Shown: positions 7,145 through 16,504 of the stretch, one piece after another | How positions within the stretch are numbered: position 1 is the first letter of the stretch | How the letters are laid out: the number at the start of each line of letters is the position of its first letter | Assembly: GCA_025357755.1 (NCBI GenBank) | Contig: JANXOP010000185.1 | Coordinates: 1 to 61,128, forward strand | Direction of reading: 5' to 3' | DNA: 61,128 nucleotides | Source of the DNA: Kofleriaceae bacterium | GTDB taxonomy: Bacteria; Myxococcota_A; Polyangia; Haliangiales; Haliangiaceae | Translations under genes and position numbers: made by a program | Notes under the pieces: generated by a model | Told to the model about the DNA's origin: nothing | The model's database searches: none | What the model saw: the letters and a program-made list of their open reading frames with translations, nothing else

Positions 7145-8310
7145 GGGTAGTGCAGCATGATCTCTTGCGTGTTCGCTCGAGACTCGTGGGCGTAGACGAC
7201 CGCGGCGCCCGCGACGAGCGCGGCACCGATCGCGGCGTAGACCCACCATGCGGTGGTCGCCTTGTCGTGCTTGGTTTGGGTTCGATCCTCGGTCATCAGG
7301 GGCTGATCGGGATCCGGGGCGTGCGCGTTCCAGCTGTCGACGCGGTCGGCGAGCAACGCTGCCGCGCGATCGGCGTCCGCGATCGTGCGTGCGCCATCTT
7401 CACCTCCGAGGAGGCGCGCCGGTTCGGCGTGACCTGCGTGGCCCCAGACTTCGACGACATCGCCGTGCCGGATCAACGCGGCGCGAACTCCGAGCTTCTC
7501 GAGGACTTCTCCAACGGCTGGGCCCGCGGGCACCTTGCCGTGCCAGCTCGCGATCATCGCCGCGACGACGGCAAGCGGGCCTTCCTGGTCGGCCATCTCG
7601 ACGACGAGCTTGGGCTGCTTCTTGATCGGGCGACCGACGAGGAAGCCTCGCCGCTTGCCCGAGGCCGCGGCGATGATGTGCTCGCCAGGTGACAGCGTGA
7701 GGTGCAGCGGCGCCTTGCCGACTTGCACGAAATCGAGCCACACGACCGCGTCCGGAACCTCGGTCGCGACCTCGACCTCGATCGGATCGACGTTCGGGAG
7801 GGCATCGACCTCGGGATACTTTTCGAGCAACGCCGGTGCGACATCCGGAGATCCACCGACGATACGGAGCCGTTGCGCGGCGCGCATCGCGACATCGCTA
7901 TCGCCGGTGCGATCCGCGCACAACAGGATGTAGGCCCACGCGCGGGGCAGCTCGGTGACCGAGAGCCCCGCGGCCTGGCGCGCCGCGAGCAACGGCAGCG
8001 CAGCCTTGACCGCGGTGATCGTCCCGGGACAATCGAGAGCGCCAAAATTCTTCTGTGCGAGGCCCATCGCGGTGGCGAGCGCGATCGCATCGCTCTCGGT
8101 CGCGTTACCGGTGAGTGCGGCTTCGGTCGCGTCATCGAGTGGCTGGAGCTCGGCCTTGACGAGCGCCGCCTGCAACGATCGAACGACCACCGGATCGGCT
8201 GGACCGAGATCGATCACAGCGGCACGCTCGGCTTGCCTGGGCGCGGCGCTGACCGTGCTCGCGATCAGTCCAAGGGCGGCAGCTGTTCGAAGTATTTGTT
8301 GAGCGCCCAT
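7141..8310 (-). CDS. Periplasmic PEGA-like protein with C-terminal TM anchor
   Basis: The protein has 389 residues. Signal peptide ends near TVSAAPRQ. A helical segment at about 60-170 is followed by a beta domain near residue 190-240 (VWLDFVQVGKAPLHLTLSPGEHIIAAAS) that has the PEGA-type signature of a short strand repeat with P-L-H-L-x-L-x-P-G-x-H. A further domain (VGEVLEKLGVRAALIRHGDVVEVWG) precedes a single TM helix at about 357-377. Its start overlaps the PilZ gene by 46 nt and its stop overlaps the peptidase start. It may present a substrate to, or anchor, the coupled protease; this is inference. Confidence 0.7.
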   Translation of the reverse strand: MGAQQILRTAAALGLIASTVSAAPRQAERAAVIDLGPADPVVVRSLQAALVKAELQPLDDATEAALTGNATESDAIALATAMGLAQKNFGALDCPGTITAVKAALPLLAARQAAGLSVTELPRAWAYILLCADRTGDSDVAMRAAQRLRIVGGSPDVAPALLEKYPEVDALPNVDPIEVEVATEVPDAVVWLDFVQVGKAPLHLTLSPGEHIIAAASGKRRGFLVGRPIKKQPKLVVEMADQEGPLAVVAAMIASWHGKVPAGPAVGEVLEKLGVRAALIRHGDVVEVWGHAGHAEPARLLGGEDGARTIADADRAAALLADRVDSWNAHAPDPDQPLMTEDRTQTKHDKATTAWWVYAAIGAALVAGAAVVYAHESRANTQEIMLHYP

Positions 8311-8582
8311 ACGTCACGCGCCCGCAGTCCATCGAACTGGATGCCGGTCGCTTTGTCGTCCGACCAGCGCACGATCGCGCCGATCTCGATCGGTTCGTCG
8401 ATGGTCGGCACCTTGAACGAGATGTCCACACGCTGGCCCATCGAGTAGCGAGTCGTGACGAAGAACAAACAGCCGCCGAGCGACAGGTTCATCAACGTGC
8501 ACTCCCGACTCGCGCCATCCACCTTCAGGGTTGCTGCCAGCGAGACGGCGTGTCGGGTTGATGTCCGGCGGTTTTCGGCCAC
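8265..8582 (-). CDS. PilZ-domain protein
   Basis: The protein has 105 residues that consist of a single PilZ domain. The N-terminal RRTSTRH matches the RxxxR c-di-GMP motif, and NLSLGG near residue 34 matches the D/NxSxxG motif, so cyclic-di-GMP binding is plausible. Start is GTG at 8582, with a TACTAT hexamer 5 nt upstream. The 3' end overlaps the next gene by 46 nt in another frame, unusual for this compact region and a sign of coupled expression. Partner unknown. Confidence 0.88.
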   Translation of the reverse strand: MAENRRTSTRHAVSLAATLKVDGASRECTLMNLSLGGCLFFVTTRYSMGQRVDISFKVPTIDEPIEIGAIVRWSDDKATGIQFDGLRARDVWALNKYFEQLPPLD

Positions 8583-8670
8583 GCCTCATAGTACCAAAAG
8601 GATGGATCCGAAACGTTCGGGCGCACCTCCCCGATCGGTGATCGGTGGGGTTTTCTTCGGGACCAACTCG

Positions 8671-9666
8671 TTACTGCAGCTTGATGTCGATGTAGGCCTT
8701 CTTGCGAAGCTCCTGCACCCACGTTTCAGTCTGCTTATCGAGCTCGCGGCGCTTGAGCTCGCGCGTGAGTTGTTCCTTCATTTCAGCGAAGGGCTTGAGC
8801 TCGGACTTCTTGACGTCGGTGACCTGGAAGACGTAGAGGCCCTGGGGACCGGTGACCGGGCCGCGGGTGTCGCCTTTTTCCATCGAAAAAACGACCTGCT
8901 CCCAGTCCGGGTTGATCGAGCCGCGCTCGAACCATCCGAGCTCGCCGCCGGTGTCCTTCGTCGAGACGTCGTCCGACATGTCCTTGGCCACCGCCACGAA
9001 GTCTTCGCCGCCCTTGACCCGCTCGACCGCCTTGCCGGCCTTGGCCTTGCCCTCGTTGATCTGCTGCTCGGTCGCGTGGTCCGGAAGCTTGATCAAGATG
9101 TCGGAGAGCCGCACCGCGCTGACCGCTTCGGAGCGGCGCTGCATCTGGTCGAAGCGCGCCTTGATGTCCTCGTCGGTGATCTGGATCTTCGGCTGGACGA
9201 TCGTGTTGACCGCGCGGAGCCGCATCAGCTGGCGGCGCAGATCGGCCTTGTAGTTCTGCAGCGTGTAGCCCTGCGCGCTGAGCGCCTGCGCGAGGCCGGC
9301 GTCGTCGAGGTTATTCTGCTGCTTGATCTCGTCGAGCGCGGCCTGGACCTCGGAGGTCTCGACCTCGATCTTGGCGCTCTCGGCGGCCTGGACGATCAGC
9401 TCCTCGTTGACCATCTCGTCGAGGATCTGGCTCGCGAGCTTCGCGAGCCGGCGCTTGCGCTCGCCTTCGTCGGTGATCGACTGCGCCTGCGCGATCATCG
9501 GCGTGAGCCGCGCATCGAGCTCGCTCTGCAGGATGATCGAATCGTTCACGATCGCGACGACGCGTTCGAGGCTGATCTTCTGACCCGCGTTTCGCGACAC
9601 CGCCTTTGTATCGGCCTGTGCGACCCCGCCCAAGGCTACCAACAGCATAAACGCTACTTTGCGCAC
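8671..9666 (-). CDS. surA: Periplasmic SurA-like PPIC peptidyl-prolyl isomerase
   Basis: The protein has 331 residues. Signal peptide residues 1-18 (ends VAQA). A SurA-N-type helical chaperone domain (KISLERVVAIVNDSIILQSEL ...) spans about 30-160, and one parvulin domain follows at about 170-275 (RLSDILIKLP ... GGELGWFERGSINPDWEQVVFS ... GLYVFQVTDV). SurA proper has two parvulin domains; this has one, as in many deltaproteobacterial homologues. It should assist outer-membrane protein folding. A GAGGAG sits upstream of GTG 9666. Third gene of a probable mfd-lipoprotein PPIase-surA operon. Confidence 0.88.
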   Translation of the reverse strand: MRKVAFMLLVALGGVAQADTKAVSRNAGQKISLERVVAIVNDSIILQSELDARLTPMIAQAQSITDEGERKRRLAKLASQILDEMVNEELIVQAAESAKIEVETSEVQAALDEIKQQNNLDDAGLAQALSAQGYTLQNYKADLRRQLMRLRAVNTIVQPKIQITDEDIKARFDQMQRRSEAVSAVRLSDILIKLPDHATEQQINEGKAKAGKAVERVKGGEDFVAVAKDMSDDVSTKDTGGELGWFERGSINPDWEQVVFSMEKGDTRGPVTGPQGLYVFQVTDVKKSELKPFAEMKEQLTRELKRRELDKQTETWVQELRKKAYIDIKLQ

Positions 9667-9684
9667 GACGTTAGGACTCCTCGT

Positions 9685-10770
9685 TCATGGAATGGGTTGC
9701 TCGCCGCCGGACCCACCCAGGGCCGGTGGAGGTGGATTCTGGCCGCCTGGAACGGGCGGGGAGGGCTGGAGGTCGCGACCGTGGCCATCATCGACGGCCT
9801 GGGATGTATCGATGCGGACCTTCGCGAGGTTCGCTTCGTTGATCTCGATCTTGGCCTGGGCGCGGAGCTTCTCGACGAAGCCCTTCTGCGCCTGCATGCG
9901 CTGCTCGCGAAAGAGCTTGTTGCGGATCAGCGCCTTCGCCTCGTCGAACGACTTGGTCATCGACTTGCGACGCCCGGTTTGCTTGAGGATGTAGAACTGG
10001 CCGGTGCCAGCATCGACGACGCCCGAGACATCGCCGGTGTTGACGAGCGCGAACGAGGCCTTCACGACCGACGCCGGGAGCTCCTTGTTCGCCAGATCGA
10101 AGTAGCGCAGGTCGCCGCCGCGCAGCTTGGTCTCTTCATCGGACGTGTACTTCGTGACGAGGTCGCGGAAGCCCTTGTTGGTCTTGCCGGCCTCGCCCTT
10201 GGCCTCGAGCAGCACGCGATCGGCTTGCGCCTTGTTGCGCAGGATGATCGCGGAGGCCCGAACTTCCTCGGGCTTGACGTAATCGGCGAGGTTCGCCTGG
10301 TAGTACGCCTGCATGTCGGCGTCCTTGACCGAATCGGCGGTGACCTTCGCGTCGAACTCGTCGCGCATCAACTTCTGGATCATCACCTGCTTCATCGTGC
10401 GAACGACTTCAGGATCTTTATCCAGACCGTGCTTGTAGGCTTCCTTCGCGAGGATCTCGAAGCGCACGAGCGAATCGAGGAACTCCTTCTTCTGCTCGAG
10501 GGAGGTGTAGCGCGCGCGGATGTACGGCGACTGGCGATTGATGCGCTCCTCGAACTCGCCGAGCGTGATCGTGACGTCATCGATCTTCGCGAGCGGGGCC
10601 CTGAGCTCCTCGGCGTTCTGCGGCGGCGAGCTTGGCACGGTCTTGGCGGGACCGCCGGCCGGGTCGCGGGAGGCATCTCCCTCGTTACGCTTCTGGCAGC
10701 TGGCCCCGATGACCACGAGGCCCACGATCCATGGCGCGAGGAACGCGCAAAGAAGGGCCTGCTTCTGCAT
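9685..10770 (-). CDS. Lipoprotein peptidyl-prolyl isomerase (PpiC/PrsA type)
   Basis: About 361 residues from ATG 10770. The signal MQKQALLCAFLAPWIVGLV is followed by lipobox IGAS-C, so the mature protein is lipid-anchored. A SurA-N-like segment (IDDVTITLGEFEERI) and chaperone helices are followed by one parvulin domain at about 180-280 (EEVRASAIILRNK ... RGGDLRYFDLANKELP ... GQFYILKQTGRR). The C-terminus is Pro/Gly-rich and disordered. The ATG lies 2 nt after the mfd stop. The longer frame upstream only reads into mfd and is rejected because the lipoprotein signal marks the start. Confidence 0.85.
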   Translation of the reverse strand: MQKQALLCAFLAPWIVGLVVIGASCQKRNEGDASRDPAGGPAKTVPSSPPQNAEELRAPLAKIDDVTITLGEFEERINRQSPYIRARYTSLEQKKEFLDSLVRFEILAKEAYKHGLDKDPEVVRTMKQVMIQKLMRDEFDAKVTADSVKDADMQAYYQANLADYVKPEEVRASAIILRNKAQADRVLLEAKGEAGKTNKGFRDLVTKYTSDEETKLRGGDLRYFDLANKELPASVVKASFALVNTGDVSGVVDAGTGQFYILKQTGRRKSMTKSFDEAKALIRNKLFREQRMQAQKGFVEKLRAQAKIEINEANLAKVRIDTSQAVDDGHGRDLQPSPPVPGGQNPPPPALGGSGGEQPIP

Positions 10771-10772
10771 GG

Positions 10773-13700
10773 TTACTGCGATGCGGTAGCACGATCGAGG
10801 ACCGCCAACAAGGCTTGCCTTGCGGCCCCGGCCCCGGTGTTCGCCGTCGCATACCGGCCATCCGGCAGCTTGCGCCATCCGGCGGCAATGGCTGCGGCGC
10901 GCATCACGGAATCCTCGGGTAAGGCGATCGCCACCCGGCTCTGAGAAATCTCGAGCGCGAGGGCCCCGATCCGGCGGGCGAGGGCCTTCTGCCCCATCAG
11001 CTCGCCGAGGAGGATCGTGTCGCCGGGCAGGGGCCCGTAGCGGTCATTGATCTCGGACATCACGGTGCGCAGCTCGTCATCATCCGCGACTGCCGAGAGC
11101 CGCTTGTAGAGCTCGAGGCGCTGGCCTGGATCCGGGACGTAGTCATCCGGGATAAAGCCCGGGACATCGATCGACAGCTCGGGATCGACCTCCGAATGGA
11201 TCGGTTGGCCACGCAGCTCGGCGACCGCTGCCTCGAGCATCTTCACGTAGCGATCGAAGCCGACCGCGGCGATCGAGCCGGATTGCTTTGCCCCGAGCAA
11301 CTCGCCACCCCCCCGGATCTCGAGATCCTGCGACGCGATCTGGAAGCCCGCGCCGAGCTCGGTGAAGCGCTGGAGCGCCTCGAGTCGGCGGCGCGCATCT
11401 TCGGTGATGTGCTCGGGCTCGGGGACGAGCAGGTAGCAGTAGGCGCGGTTCGCCGACCGGCCGATCCGACCGCGCAGCTGGTAGAGCTGGGCGAGGCCGA
11501 ATGCATCCGCGCGCGCGACGAACATCGTGTTCGCGTTCGGGATGTCGAGGCCGCTCTCGACGATCGTCGTGGCGATCAAGATATCGAGCTCGTGCTGGAT
11601 GAACTGGACCATCACCTTCTCGAGTGCATCTGCCGAGAGCGAACCGTGGCCGATGCCGATCCTCGCGTTCGGCACGAGGCCCTTGAGGTACATCGCCCAG
11701 TCTTCGATCGAGCGATCGTCGTCGCGCGGCTTGGTTTTGCGCTGCGGGCGGTCGTCGTTCGGGATCCGGTTGTCGACTTCTTTGACACCCGCGGTGCCGA
11801 TCGTCGGCGTGATGAAGAACACCTGACCGCCACGACCGATCTCGCGCTCGATCGCTTCTTTGATCGTGACGTCATCGACGCGGGACACGAACGTACGCAC
11901 CGCGCGGCGATCCGCGGGCGGCGTCGCGATGATCGAGAGATCGCGCATGCCGGCCATCGCGAGGTGGAGCGTGCGAGGGATCGGCGTCGCGGTCAACGTG
12001 AGCACGTCGACCGTCGTCTTGGTCTTCTTGATCCGCTCCTTGTGCGCGACGCCGAACCGCTGCTCCTCGTCGATCACGAGCAGGCCGAGTTCCTTGAACC
12101 GCACATCGGCCGACAGCACGCGATGCGTGCCGACCACGACATCGATCGTACCCGCCGCGAGGCCCTTCACGACCTCGATCTGCTCCCCTTTGCTCTGGAA
12201 CCGCGACAGCTTGCCGACCGTGATCGCGAAGCCCTTGAACCGGGCGCTCATGGTGCGGAAGTGCTGCTCGACGAGCACGGTCGTCGGCGCGAGCACGCAG
12301 GCCTGCTTGCCGCCGGTGACACACTTGAAGATGCCGCGGAGCGCGACCTCGGTCTTGCCGTAGCCGACATCGCCGCAGACCAAGCGGTCCATGGACTTGC
12401 TGGCTTCCATGTCGGCGTTGACCGCGTTGATCGCGTCTTCTTGATCCGGGGTCTCGTCGAACGGAAACGTCGCCTCGAGCTCGCGATATTGATCGTCGGC
12501 CGGCGGAAAGGCGTGACCGGGAAGGGCGGCGCGCTGGGCGTAAACTTGAAGGAGTTCTTCGGCGAGCGCGCGCACGGCGCGCGAGACCTTCGTCTGCGTC
12601 GCTTCCCACGTGACGCCGCCGAGCTTGTCGATTTTCGGGCCGTGACCCTCGGCGCCGACATAGCGCTGGACCTCGCCGAGCCGATACACCGGCAGATACA
12701 GCGTACCGCCATCGTACTCGAGCTGGAGCGCATCGATCTCGGTCTGCGGTGGCGCGACCGCACCGATCGCGATGGTGTTGAGGAGCGAGACCGAACCGAC
12801 CGCGATCTTCTTGAGACCCTGGTAGCGGCCGACGCCGTGGCGCTGATGGACGAGGTAGTCGCCGACCGCGAGCTGGCTCCAGTCACTGACGCCACCGAGC
12901 AGCGCATCCTTCGCGCGCTTCTTGCGATTGGTGGAGTGATGCGTGCGCTGGCCGAAGATGATGTCGCCGGTGACCAGCGCGACGTGATCGCGCGGTGCGG
13001 CGAACGCATGCGCGGGCGTCCCGGCGATCAGCTTGACGTCGGTGACGCCGCGCGCTCCGAGCACCCCTGCGAGGCGATCGATCCGGCTCTGCGAATCGAG
13101 CGCGATCGTGACGGCGACACCCTCGGCCCGCCACTTCTTGATCGCGGTGAGCAACGGCGTGACGTGCTCGGTATCGCCGAACATGCGCGCGTGGTCGAGC
13201 TCTTGTCGCAACACGTGCAAGTCATCGACATCGACGCGCAGCCGCGCTGCGTCGGTGTCTCCGGTGATCTCGAGCGACGACAGCTCGATCCGGCGCCGCG
13301 AGGTCAGGGGCTCCAGCGCGCGTACGAAGTGGCGATCCGGCGGATACGCGAGCTCCTTCATGCTCGTGCGATTGGTCCAGCGCAGATCGGCGTCGGCGAG
13401 CAGATCGACCACGGCGCGCTTGCACGCCTCGGGATCGACGATCAACCAGCGCACCTCCGCCGGGAAATAGTCGACCGGCGAGACCAGCGTGTCGTGAAAC
13501 GCGGGCACGAGACCTTCGATCCCGACGAACACGCTGCCGGTCTCGAGCTGCTCGATCGTGCGACGGGTCGCCTTCGAGGGAAACGCGATCTCGTCGGCGT
13601 ACTCGCGTAGGCGCGTGCGGACATCGCTCGTGCCCGTGACGATGGTCTCGCGTACCGGATGGAGGACGACGCGATCGACTTCGCGGAGCGTGCGTTGCGA

Positions 13701-14309
13701 TTCGGCATCGAACCAGCGCAGCGATTCGACCTCGTCGCCGAACAGCTCGATGCGGACCGGATGCGGCGACAACGGTGCGTAGACGTCGATCACGCCGCCG
13801 CGCAGCGCGAACGTGCCAGGTTCGTCGACCACGGGCGTGCGCGACCATCCGCCCTCGGTCAGCACCTTCGCGATCGCATCACGATCGATCGCTTCTCCTT
13901 TGGCGACCGTGATGCCGCGCGAGGCGAGCTCGTTCGGCGGCATGGTCTTTCTCGCGAGCGCCTCGGCACTGGCGATCACGAGCCGCGGACGCAAAGCGGG
14001 TTGGGTCAGACGATAGAGCGTCGCGGTGCGTTCGACGATGCCGGTGCGATCGGGCGAGAGCTCCGCGTAGGGCGAGACATCGATGCCCGGCAGCACGACC
14101 AGTGGATCGAGGTCCGCGGAGTCGCTCTGCGCCCCGATCCAGAATCGTACGTCGTCTTCGAGCGCGCGCGCCGCGGCATCATCGGCGACGATCACGACGA
14201 CGAGCTCGCGTGCGGACCGGTCTGCCGCGAGCCAGGCAGCCCAGCCCGAGGTCGCACCGTACGCGATGACCGGACCGGCCTCGATCGCGACAGACAGCTC
14301 CGAACGCAT
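10773..14309 (-). CDS. mfd: Transcription-repair coupling factor Mfd
   Basis: The protein has 1178 residues, full length for Mfd. In order: UvrB-homology domains (residues 1-350), a CarD-like RNA-polymerase interaction domain (VGDYLVHQRHGVGRYQGL, about 480-570), a RecG-like SF2 translocase with Walker A GDVGYGKTE and DEEQRFG box, a TRG region, and a C-terminal D7 domain. It dislodges stalled RNA polymerase and recruits UvrA. Cytosolic. TAGCTT lies 9 nt before the ATG. It is followed at 2 nt by a lipoprotein foldase and then by surA, a linkage I believe recurs in related genomes. Confidence 0.97.
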   Translation of the reverse strand: MRSELSVAIEAGPVIAYGATSGWAAWLAADRSARELVVVIVADDAAARALEDDVRFWIGAQSDSADLDPLVVLPGIDVSPYAELSPDRTGIVERTATLYRLTQPALRPRLVIASAEALARKTMPPNELASRGITVAKGEAIDRDAIAKVLTEGGWSRTPVVDEPGTFALRGGVIDVYAPLSPHPVRIELFGDEVESLRWFDAESQRTLREVDRVVLHPVRETIVTGTSDVRTRLREYADEIAFPSKATRRTIEQLETGSVFVGIEGLVPAFHDTLVSPVDYFPAEVRWLIVDPEACKRAVVDLLADADLRWTNRTSMKELAYPPDRHFVRALEPLTSRRRIELSSLEITGDTDAARLRVDVDDLHVLRQELDHARMFGDTEHVTPLLTAIKKWRAEGVAVTIALDSQSRIDRLAGVLGARGVTDVKLIAGTPAHAFAAPRDHVALVTGDIIFGQRTHHSTNRKKRAKDALLGGVSDWSQLAVGDYLVHQRHGVGRYQGLKKIAVGSVSLLNTIAIGAVAPPQTEIDALQLEYDGGTLYLPVYRLGEVQRYVGAEGHGPKIDKLGGVTWEATQTKVSRAVRALAEELLQVYAQRAALPGHAFPPADDQYRELEATFPFDETPDQEDAINAVNADMEASKSMDRLVCGDVGYGKTEVALRGIFKCVTGGKQACVLAPTTVLVEQHFRTMSARFKGFAITVGKLSRFQSKGEQIEVVKGLAAGTIDVVVGTHRVLSADVRFKELGLLVIDEEQRFGVAHKERIKKTKTTVDVLTLTATPIPRTLHLAMAGMRDLSIIATPPADRRAVRTFVSRVDDVTIKEAIEREIGRGGQVFFITPTIGTAGVKEVDNRIPNDDRPQRKTKPRDDDRSIEDWAMYLKGLVPNARIGIGHGSLSADALEKVMVQFIQHELDILIATTIVESGLDIPNANTMFVARADAFGLAQLYQLRGRIGRSANRAYCYLLVPEPEHITEDARRRLEALQRFTELGAGFQIASQDLEIRGGGELLGAKQSGSIAAVGFDRYVKMLEAAVAELRGQPIHSEVDPELSIDVPGFIPDDYVPDPGQRLELYKRLSAVADDDELRTVMSEINDRYGPLPGDTILLGELMGQKALARRIGALALEISQSRVAIALPEDSVMRAAAIAAGWRKLPDGRYATANTGAGAARQALLAVLDRATASQ

Positions 14310-14478
14310 TTCGGGCGCAAGCTAGCATGGCTGCTGTAAAATGCTTACGATGGGGCATGAGGCTGTGGATCGTGGAGCTCGTGGTTATCGTCCATGCCGA
14401 TCCGTTGTAACGGCGTTCGTGACCAAGGTTCGTCATCAAGAGCAGCGCAGAAATCGGCGTCGTCTGGTGCTGTAAAGG

Positions 14479-15084
14479 CTAGCTGCGGTCGGTCAGATCG
14501 ATCGCGCGTGGCTTCATCTCGACCGCGCGGCGGCGGCGCAGGAGCAGGAGCGTCGCCCCGGCCCAGATCGCGCTCGTACCGAGGCACATCGCGGCGATCA
14601 ACCAGGTGTGATCCTCGGTCCGGATCACGTAGGTGATCGCGGGCGCGGGCGCCGGTGCGACGGTGGCTACAGGTGCATCGCTCGCGGTGATCATGACCCC
14701 GCGATCGCTCGCATCGTTGACGACCAGCGAGGGCGACACCCCACTCGTGACACAGCCTGCGAGCGCGGCGAGGTTCTCGTAGCGTGAGGGCTGGGTCTGG
14801 ACGTAGGTGTAGGCGAGGTCGACCTCGCGCTTGTCGATCGTGATCTCGTAGTTGTTCGGACCATCCGTCGTGCCGCGCTGCTTCGCGAGGTGATCGAGCC
14901 GGTGCGGCTCGCCGGGCGCTCGGTCGTTGCACGGCTCGCAGTAGGCGACCACGTTCGGGTGATCCTGCAACACCGCGAGCGCACGCGTGGCGACCTCATC
15001 ACTGACCAGCGCGCACTGATCGGCGTGCGCGAGCGCCGGAACGAGCGTGACGAGAAGGAGCGGTATCGCGAGAAGAGCTTTCAT
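14479..15084 (-). CDS. Secreted protein with C-terminal TM helix, function unknown
   Basis: About 201 residues from ATG 15084, chosen because GGGAGG lies about 9 nt upstream and because a signal peptide (MKALLAIPLLLVTLVPALAHA) begins there. The extracytoplasmic part has four Cys (DQCALV, YCEPCND, GCVTSG) probably in disulfides. A TM helix at about 163-185 is followed by an Arg-rich stop-transfer (RRRRAV) and a short cytosolic tail. No family recognised. It lies between mfd and a kinase. Confidence 0.6.
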   Translation of the reverse strand: MKALLAIPLLLVTLVPALAHADQCALVSDEVATRALAVLQDHPNVVAYCEPCNDRAPGEPHRLDHLAKQRGTTDGPNNYEITIDKREVDLAYTYVQTQPSRYENLAALAGCVTSGVSPSLVVNDASDRGVMITASDAPVATVAPAPAPAITYVIRTEDHTWLIAAMCLGTSAIWAGATLLLLRRRRAVEMKPRAIDLTDRS

Positions 15085-15127
15085 CTTGGGCCTCCCCATA
15101 AAACGCGTGGATCGAGCTGGTTATTCG

Positions 15128-16462
15128 CTAGCGCCCACAGGCGCGAACGCCAGTAGCTAGACCGACGAGCACGCTCGGGTCGACGGGCGAATCTGGTCGT
15201 GCGAGCGTATGAGTCACTCGTGCGACCTCATCGCGGATCGCGAGCAGGCACGCCAGGCGTGTCGCTCGCTCCGGCGAGCCTCGCTGCGAGCAGGTCGCTT
15301 CGTACGCCGAGCTCCAGCGCTTGGTCACGTCGTCGAGAATCCCGAACGGCGCCAGGCCTTCACCAGGATGCGCAGCGATCACCGACGATCGCTGGCTGGG
15401 CCCCCACGCGGACGCAAACACAGTCGCAGAAGACTCGCAGTCCTCGGTGGTGGTCGATCTCGTCGCCACGTACGCGACCGCCCCGAAGGTCAGCGCGAGG
15501 CCCATCAGCCCGGCGATGAGCCAACGCGCGGGACGCGCGGGGCTGCGGCCGAGTGCGGTCAGCACGTCGGACATCTCGGGCCAGCGTGCTGCAGGATCTA
15601 CCGCGAGACCTCGCGACAGCACCGCGAACGCGCGCGGTGAAAGATCGGGTGGCCTCACCCCCACGCCTCGCTCGATCGCCGCTCGTAGCTCCTCGAGATT
15701 CTGGCCCCTGAATGGGCGTTCGCCGACGAGCGCCTCCCAGGCGGTGACGCAGAACGCAAACTGATCGCTGCGTGCGCTGACCGACGTCCCGGTGAACTGC
15801 TCGGGCGCCATGTAGGCGGGCGTGCCGAGCAGTGTGCCTGTACGGGTCATCGGTGAATCGAGAAGCGAGTCGTAGGCGCGGAGGTTGGCGTCGAGCGCAT
15901 CGTGCGCGGCCGTCGAGGCAAATCCGAGCTCGCGCTCGATCTGGCCGAACGCGAGTCCGAAATCCATGACGTAGATGTGGCCGCGGCGATCGCGGAGCAC
16001 GTTGTCGGGTTTGAAATCGCGATGAACGATTCCGGCCGCGTGGGCCGCGGCGAGTCCGGCTCCAGCCTCCGCCAACGCGACCACGATCTCGGCGTGGGGA
16101 GGGCGACTCGCGAGCCATTCCCGCATGCTCTGACCATCTACGAGCTCCATCGCGATGTAGTCGATGCCACCGGAGCTGCCGACCTCGTAGACCGTCAGCA
16201 CGTTGGGGTGCTTGAGCTGCGCCATCGCCCGCGCTTCTCTCAACAGCCGGGTTCGCTGGGCAGCCGTGTCATCGCGCCGACGGAGCAGCTTGATGGCGAC
16301 GGGACGTTCGAGATCGGTATCGACCGCGGCCCAGACGATGCCGATGCCGCCTTCGCCCAGCACGCGATCGAGCCGGTACTTTCCGAGTGTCGAACCGCTC
16401 GTCATCGGGGCCGTGACAGGTGCGTGGTCGCCGTGCGTCTCCGCGATCGGGTCGACCGTCAT
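15128..16462 (-). CDS. Transmembrane Ser/Thr protein kinase (PknB type)
   Basis: The protein has 444 residues. Kinase domain about 28-290: Gly-rich loop GEGGIGIVWAA (36-46), invariant K58 in VAIK, catalytic HRDFKPDN (D149), DFGLA (D167) and APEQF. The Arg before the catalytic Asp makes it an RD kinase, probably controlled by activation-loop autophosphorylation. One TM helix at about 312-332 is followed by an extracytoplasmic domain of about 110 residues with four Cys, the presumed sensor. TACGGT lies 7 nt before the ATG. Targets unknown. Confidence 0.93.
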   Translation of the reverse strand: MTVDPIAETHGDHAPVTAPMTSGSTLGKYRLDRVLGEGGIGIVWAAVDTDLERPVAIKLLRRRDDTAAQRTRLLREARAMAQLKHPNVLTVYEVGSSGGIDYIAMELVDGQSMREWLASRPPHAEIVVALAEAGAGLAAAHAAGIVHRDFKPDNVLRDRRGHIYVMDFGLAFGQIERELGFASTAAHDALDANLRAYDSLLDSPMTRTGTLLGTPAYMAPEQFTGTSVSARSDQFAFCVTAWEALVGERPFRGQNLEELRAAIERGVGVRPPDLSPRAFAVLSRGLAVDPAARWPEMSDVLTALGRSPARPARWLIAGLMGLALTFGAVAYVATRSTTTEDCESSATVFASAWGPSQRSSVIAAHPGEGLAPFGILDDVTKRWSSAYEATCSQRGSPERATRLACLLAIRDEVARVTHTLARPDSPVDPSVLVGLATGVRACGR

Positions 16463-16469
16463 CTCGATG

Positions 16470-16475
16470 ACCGTA
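16470..16475 (-). promoter_or_regulatory. Candidate -10 element for the Ser/Thr kinase gene
   Basis: Minus-strand TACGGT ends 7 nt before ATG 16462, suggesting a leaderless transcript. Same hexamer and distance as before the glutathione peroxidase gene. Confidence 0.3.
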
Positions 16476-16504
16476 TCATCAAATGTTTCGCTGTCGACGC
16501 CTCG

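Noticed and set aside
8455..10944. Long plus-strand frame opposite surA and the lipoprotein PPIase
   Set aside because: Mirror of two well-supported genes; Leu/Asp/Arg-rich low-complexity translation without motifs.
11196..13610. Long plus-strand frame opposite mfd
   Set aside because: Antisense to a full-length conserved gene; no family features.
14310..14478. Small gene between mfd and the 201-aa secreted protein
   Set aside because: No frame with a credible start, ribosome site or composition; treated as intergenic.
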